Part shown: positions 59,982-64,000 of the stretch, in pieces | How the letters are laid out: each line of letters opens with the position of its first letter | Position numbering within the stretch: position 1 is the stretch's first letter | NCBI GenBank assembly: GCA_015061605.1 | Contig: SUWH01000007.1 | Coordinates: 1-64,000, forward strand | Direction of reading: 5' to 3' | Length of the DNA stretch: 64,000 nt | Source of the DNA: Lentisphaerota bacterium | GTDB taxonomy: Bacteria > Verrucomicrobiota > Lentisphaeria > Victivallales > Victivallaceae | Notes under the pieces: model-generated | Seen by the model: the letters and a program-made list of their open reading frames with translations, nothing else | Told to the model about the DNA's origin: nothing | Databases searched by the model: none | Program-made: the position numbers and the translations under genes

Positions 59982-62150
59982 ATGAAAACCACGAACCGCA
60001 CCTACATCATCCGGGGGATGCGCTGTGCCGGATGTTCAAAAAATCTGGAAAGAGCAGTTTCCCGCCTGTCCGGAGCGGAAAATGTTTCGGTAAATTACGC
60101 CACCGGAACCTTGTCGCTCACTTTCGATTTGTCACAGCTCGATGAAGAAACGATTTTTGCCACGGTAAAAAAGATGGGCTTTACTGCCGAATATCCTCCA
60201 AAGGACCCGGCTGAAGAAGAAAGAAAAGAGGCACTGCGGTTCAAGAAACAACTGCGTGATCTGGTTATCAGTATCGTATTCACCATTTTGCTGACCATTG
60301 CGGCTTTTTCAAATTTGGTTTCAAACATTCAGCTTTCCGGAGTTGTCCAGTTGACACTGCTGTTTCCGGTTTTATATGCGGGACGGAAAATTTTCATTGC
60401 CGGAATACCGGCACTTTTGAAACTCCGTCCGGATATGGATTCGCTGATCGCCTGCGGAGCGGGAACGGGAGCAGTTTATTCGCTTTATCTTCTGATTTCC
60501 GGCACAGCATCCTGCCATTACCACTTTGATTCAGCGGCAATGATATTGACTTTGGTCATGCTGGGCAGAACGTTGGAACACCGCGCGAGAAACAGAGTTT
60601 CCAGTTCCATGCGGGAACTGCTCAAACTTGCCCCGGAATATGCAACCGTCATAACCAACAAAACGGAAGAAAAAGTCCCGGTACATTCACTTCAAATCAA
60701 CGCTCTCATCCGCATCCGTCCCGGAGAAAAAGTTCCCGCCGATGCCATTGTTACAAGTGGAAATTCTTACGTCAATGAGGCGATGTTGAGCGGCGAAGAA
60801 CTTCCCGTTTCCAAAGTTCCCGGCAGCCGCATTTACGGCGGCACGGTCAATGTGGACGGCGTACTGGAAGCAAAAATCACGGCACTTGGAGAAAACAGCG
60901 AACTCGGACAGATAATAAAACTGGTCTCCGATGCCCAGAACACCCGCCCGCCGATTGCAAAACTTGCCGACAAAGTGGCGGGAGTATTCACCTGGATAAT
61001 TTTCTCTTTGTCACTTCTCACGCTTGTTTTGTGGTTGATTTCAGGAGCCGGTTTTGCAACTGCGTTCAACTATGCGCTGTCCGTACTGGTCGCCGCCTGC
61101 CCCTGCGCGCTTGGTCTTGCGACTCCCATCGCGCTGATTGCCGGTATCGGGCGCGGCGCCACGCTCGGAATCCTGATCAAAAACGGTACCGCACTGGAAA
61201 ATTGTGCAAAAGCCGGAACAGTGATTTTTGATAAGACCGGTACTCTCACCTCCGGCAAACCGGAGATAAAAAAGGTACTCGTTTATCCTGAATGCGGCAT
61301 TACAGAAAAAGAACTTCTTAAAATTGCCGCCGCCGCAGAGAAAAACTCCACCCATCCGCTCGCCGCCGCATTGAATACGATCGATACAGATGTCGCCGTC
61401 ACGGATTTTGTAAATCACAGCGGACTTGGAATAAGCTGTAAATCAAACGGTAATGATTGGCTTTTCGGAAATGAGGCGTTGATGAAAAAATCCGGAATAA
61501 ATTGCAATGTTCCGGCAGAATTTTCCGGCTTGACGCTGATTTTCTGCGCCAGGGACAAACAACTCTCCGGCATCATCGGTGCCGGAGACACCCTGCGTAT
61601 TGAAGCGGCAAAAGTTATTTCCGGCTTGAAAAAAACCGGACTCCGCTCCATCATGCTCACCGGAGACAATCCCGCTTCGGCACAGCGTTGTGCATCAGAT
61701 TGCAATATCACGGAATTTTATGCCGGACTCACTCCGGAAAATAAGAGTACAAAAATAAAAGAGCTTTCAACGACCTCCCGTACTCCCGTGATCATGGTCG
61801 GCGACGGTATCAATGATGCCCCGGCACTGGCAAGCGCCGATGTCGGCATCGCCATCGGTGCCGGAACGGCGGCGGCTATGGAAAGTGCCGGTATCATCCT
61901 GAAAAAAAGTGATCTGCACGGAGTATGTGATGTCATAAAATTGAGCCGGGCGGTTTTACGTGTCATCAAGCAGAATCTCTTCTGGGCATTTTTCTATAAT
62001 TTCGGAGTTCTGCCCTTTGCCGCCGGGCTCGGCACTTTGTGGGGAGGCTTTTCTCTCAATCCCGCCATCTGTGCCGCGACCATGGCGGCAAGTTCGCTTA
62101 CGGTGGTTTTGAATGCGCTGCGTTTACTCAAATTCAAGGTGGACAAATGA
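59982..62150 (+). CDS. copA: Copper-exporting P1B-type ATPase
   Basis: A 722-aa heavy-metal P-type ATPase. Domains in order: N-terminal HMA domain with metal site MRCAGC; transmembrane helices; actuator domain MLSGEELPVSK; CPC metal motif in AACPCALGLATP; phosphorylation site DKTGTLTSG; hinge GDGINDAPALASADVG. Helix 7 has FFYNFGVLPF and helix 8 MAASSLTVVLNA, the pattern of Cu(I) exporters. The TTG at 59970 lies in frame, but ATG 59982 is preferred. Its stop overlaps the next start (ATGA). Confidence 0.92.
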   Translation: MKTTNRTYIIRGMRCAGCSKNLERAVSRLSGAENVSVNYATGTLSLTFDLSQLDEETIFATVKKMGFTAEYPPKDPAEEERKEALRFKKQLRDLVISIVFTILLTIAAFSNLVSNIQLSGVVQLTLLFPVLYAGRKIFIAGIPALLKLRPDMDSLIACGAGTGAVYSLYLLISGTASCHYHFDSAAMILTLVMLGRTLEHRARNRVSSSMRELLKLAPEYATVITNKTEEKVPVHSLQINALIRIRPGEKVPADAIVTSGNSYVNEAMLSGEELPVSKVPGSRIYGGTVNVDGVLEAKITALGENSELGQIIKLVSDAQNTRPPIAKLADKVAGVFTWIIFSLSLLTLVLWLISGAGFATAFNYALSVLVAACPCALGLATPIALIAGIGRGATLGILIKNGTALENCAKAGTVIFDKTGTLTSGKPEIKKVLVYPECGITEKELLKIAAAAEKNSTHPLAAALNTIDTDVAVTDFVNHSGLGISCKSNGNDWLFGNEALMKKSGINCNVPAEFSGLTLIFCARDKQLSGIIGAGDTLRIEAAKVISGLKKTGLRSIMLTGDNPASAQRCASDCNITEFYAGLTPENKSTKIKELSTTSRTPVIMVGDGINDAPALASADVGIAIGAGTAAAMESAGIILKKSDLHGVCDVIKLSRAVLRVIKQNLFWAFFYNFGVLPFAAGLGTLWGGFSLNPAICAATMAASSLTVVLNALRLLKFKVDK

Positions 62151-63316
62151 GTGATTTCCCGCAAAACAGTCTCTTTTATTCTGCCTTGCGCCGCTTCTGG
62201 AGTTCTCCTGCGGCAAAGCTCGGTACGATCGGAATAACAGTGCTGTTGTTTCCGGCACTTTTTGCTCCGCTGCTGATAAATCAGCGGCCGCTGCTGATGA
62301 TTAAAGACGGAACTGTATCGTTCCCGTTTCTCCGTTACATTTTTGCTCCGGAAAGCCCGGAAGTGCTGGTGGAACAATTCTTTAACTTCAGCGCAATATA
62401 TCTGATCATTTACCTGATGTTTTTCCTGATAAAATTCCGCAAACTGCGGAAAATATTACAAATAGCAGCATTTATACTGTTGTTGCTTCCATTCATTTTC
62501 ACTGAACCGAAAATGGAACGCATAAACTACCGGCAAATGGCGGCAAATGGCGAAATAAAAGCGCTGTTTGCCCCCATCCCCTACGGCCCGTTTGAAATCA
62601 GTGCCGCCCCCTTTGAAGCACCGTCAGAAGAACATATTTTCGGTTGCGACGACATCGGGCGCGATGTAGCGGCAAGACTGATCTGCGGAGCCAGGGTCTC
62701 GCTTGCCGTCGGAGTTTTCGCCACCTTGTGTGCGCTTTCACTCGGCACGGCGGCGGGATTGATGACGGGATATTTCCGGGGGAAATTTGACCTCTTCATG
62801 ATGCGGCTGGTGGAAATATTGATGTGTTTTCCCACCTTTTTGTTACTGCTGATATTGATGTCGATGTTGAGTGATCATCACTTCACCCAGTCGATACCGC
62901 TGTTGATCGGTGTGATCGGTATCACCGGCTGGATAGGTCCGGCGCTGCTGGTGCGCGGCGAAGTGCTTAAACAAAGTGCCTTGCCCTACATCCAAAGTTG
63001 TGTGGTAACTGGTCTTCCGGTGCGCAAAATTCTTTTCCGCCATCTGCTGCCCAACATCCTGCCGCCGGTGCTTATCAGTTTTACTTTCGGCGTTGCCGGA
63101 GCGATACTTTCAGAAAGCGGTTTGAGCTTTCTCGGATTCGGCGTCCAGATGCCGACCGCCAGCTGGGGAAATTTACTGCGGCAGGCATTTGACAATCCGC
63201 TTGACCACTGGCATTTGACCGTATTTCCCGGGGCGGCACTGTTTGTGGCAGTGATGTCATTCAACTTTACCGGAGAAGGGTTGCGCCGCGCACTCGCCCC
63301 GGAAAAAGCAGAGTAA
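62147..63316 (+). CDS. OppC/DppC-like ABC transporter permease, apparently orphan
   Basis: A 389-aa membrane protein of the peptide/nickel ABC permease family. The C-terminal core has HIFGCDDIGRDVAARLICGARVSLAVGV, a region with PLLIGVIGITGWIGPALLVRGEVL (the EAA loop follows, with GLPVRKILFRHLLPNIL) and LSESGLSFLGFGVQMPTASWG. It is longer than the usual 280-300-aa OppC: a second membrane helix region and a large periplasmic loop lie between TM1 and the core, similar to YejE-type proteins. No partner permease, ATPase or binding protein is adjacent in the window. Start chosen at ATG 62147, overlapping the copA stop. Confidence 0.85.
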   Translation: MSDFPQNSLFYSALRRFWSSPAAKLGTIGITVLLFPALFAPLLINQRPLLMIKDGTVSFPFLRYIFAPESPEVLVEQFFNFSAIYLIIYLMFFLIKFRKLRKILQIAAFILLLLPFIFTEPKMERINYRQMAANGEIKALFAPIPYGPFEISAAPFEAPSEEHIFGCDDIGRDVAARLICGARVSLAVGVFATLCALSLGTAAGLMTGYFRGKFDLFMMRLVEILMCFPTFLLLLILMSMLSDHHFTQSIPLLIGVIGITGWIGPALLVRGEVLKQSALPYIQSCVVTGLPVRKILFRHLLPNILPPVLISFTFGVAGAILSESGLSFLGFGVQMPTASWGNLLRQAFDNPLDHWHLTVFPGAALFVAVMSFNFTGEGLRRALAPEKAE

Positions 63317-63321
63317 CAGTT

Positions 63322-64000
63322 ATGAAAAATCAGAAAAAATATCTTGAATTATTGAATACCGCCGCCGCAGGCAAAGTCAAGCTCAATGTCCGGCAGATCG
63401 AGGCATTGCTCTCTCCGCCGGATGAAAAGTGCGAACAGAAACTCTTTGAAGCGGCACTTGAATTGAAGCGGGAACTTTTCGGCAATCTGGTCAATTTACG
63501 CGGATTGATCGAATTTTCCAACATCTGCAAATGTGATTGCCTTTACTGCGGCATCCGCAAGAGCAACCGCAAAGTCACCCGCTACACCATGAGCGAAACT
63601 GAAATACTCCACAGCGCGGAACTTGCTTCGCAGTTCGGCTACGGCGCAGTCGTTTTGCAAAGCGGTGAACGCGATGATGTACAATTCACCGGTCAAGTCA
63701 CTGCGTTGATTAAAAAAATCAACGCAGTGCCGAATCCGCCTGCCATAACGCTTTCCTGCGGTGAGCAGAGTTTAAAAACTTACCGCCGATGGGTGAAAGC
63801 GGGAGCAAAACGCTATTTACTGCGTATAGAAAGTTCCACTCCGGAACTTTTCAATGCCATCCATCCGGAATTCACCACCCTTGCCAAACGCAAAGCCGCA
63901 TTGCGCCGCATCCGCCGCGCCGGATTTCAGACCGGTACCGGGGTGATGATCGGCCTGCCGGGACAGACATTGAAACATCTGGCACGCGATATAAAATTTT
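63322..64000 (+). CDS. hydE: [FeFe]-hydrogenase maturase HydE-like radical SAM protein (truncated by window end)
   Basis: The plus frame from ATG 63322 stays open to the window end (226 codons visible) and is not listed in the track because it has no stop. It matches HydE: LVNLRGLIEFSNICKCDCLYCGIRK contains the radical-SAM CxxxCxxC cluster motif; VVLQSGERD, ITLSCGEQ and YLLRIESSTPELFNAIHP follow in family order. HydE helps build the H-cluster of [FeFe]-hydrogenase, implying an anaerobic fermentative life. The start lies 5 bp after the permease stop, with no strong Shine-Dalgarno. Related BioB or PylB proteins are less likely because of the QSGE motif. Confidence 0.88.
   Translation, partial: MKNQKKYLELLNTAAAGKVKLNVRQIEALLSPPDEKCEQKLFEAALELKRELFGNLVNLRGLIEFSNICKCDCLYCGIRKSNRKVTRYTMSETEILHSAELASQFGYGAVVLQSGERDDVQFTGQVTALIKKINAVPNPPAITLSCGEQSLKTYRRWVKAGAKRYLLRIESSTPELFNAIHPEFTTLAKRKAALRRIRRAGFQTGTGVMIGLPGQTLKHLARDIKF

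Overview
The window looks like a chromosome segment of a Gram-negative PVC-superphylum bacterium, most likely a Lentisphaerae/Victivallales relative. The sequence basis is a set of pseudopilin-like proteins with an [10 protein letters not shown]-terminus and a C-terminal DGH motif, several secreted DUF4091/DUF4838-type proteins, paired secretin genes, LptB and lipoproteins. This assignment is inferred from family content; no 16S rRNA gene is present.

Layout. 0.5-5.3 kb: hisI and a peptidoglycan cluster (a MurB-Ddl fusion, a thioredoxin-fold protein without CxxC, MurD). 5.5-10.4 kb: a DUF349 coiled-coil protein, HtpG and an unknown membrane protein. 10.6-18.2 kb: an operon on the minus strand read as DeoR regulator, di-lipoyl E2, E3, fused E1 alpha-beta, and a sorbose-1-phosphate-reductase-like dehydrogenase. 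18.3-23.5 kb: transporters, an HD protein, a mosaic of long non-coding repeats and a tRNA-Glu. 23.5-26.1 kb: a TPP-riboswitch-controlled operon thi4-thiE-thiD. 26.6-31.5 kb: lipoprotein, two secretin-like genes and a MarR regulator. 38.2-39.6 kb: rpmE and prfA. 39.6-48.2 kb: a UxaE-like epimerase, yajC, secDF, ybaB, a DUF362 ferredoxin and a DUF4838 lipoprotein. 57.2-64 kb: lptB, an SGNH esterase, hpf, a NifX-like protein, a thioesterase, a copper ATPase, an OppC-like permease and the start of hydE.

Most unusual part. At 31.6-37.7, 48.3-53.1 and 53.1-57.2 kb there are three cassettes, each a pseudopilin gene followed by secreted proteins with glycan-active or glycan-binding features. All three pseudopilin genes have a -35/N17/-10 promoter of the same type and carry paired palindromes in the DNA coding for the leader, directly before FTLIELL. 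In the second and third cassettes the palindromic unit (34 bp) is tandemly duplicated. Because 34 is not a multiple of three, the duplication puts the well-placed start codon out of frame with the pilin. With one copy removed, the leader reads through perfectly. The duplicated units differ between the two loci but are identical within each. This suggests a repeat-copy-number switch, or a recurrent recombination site, in the pseudopilin genes of a secretion system whose secretins may be those at 27-31 kb. This is inference and can be tested.

The secreted proteins, the uronate epimerase and the rhamnogalacturonan-acetylesterase-like protein together suggest growth on pectin-like or host glycans. 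Two unrelated families of non-coding repeats (21.4-22.3 kb; 26.1 and 49.2 kb) are also present.
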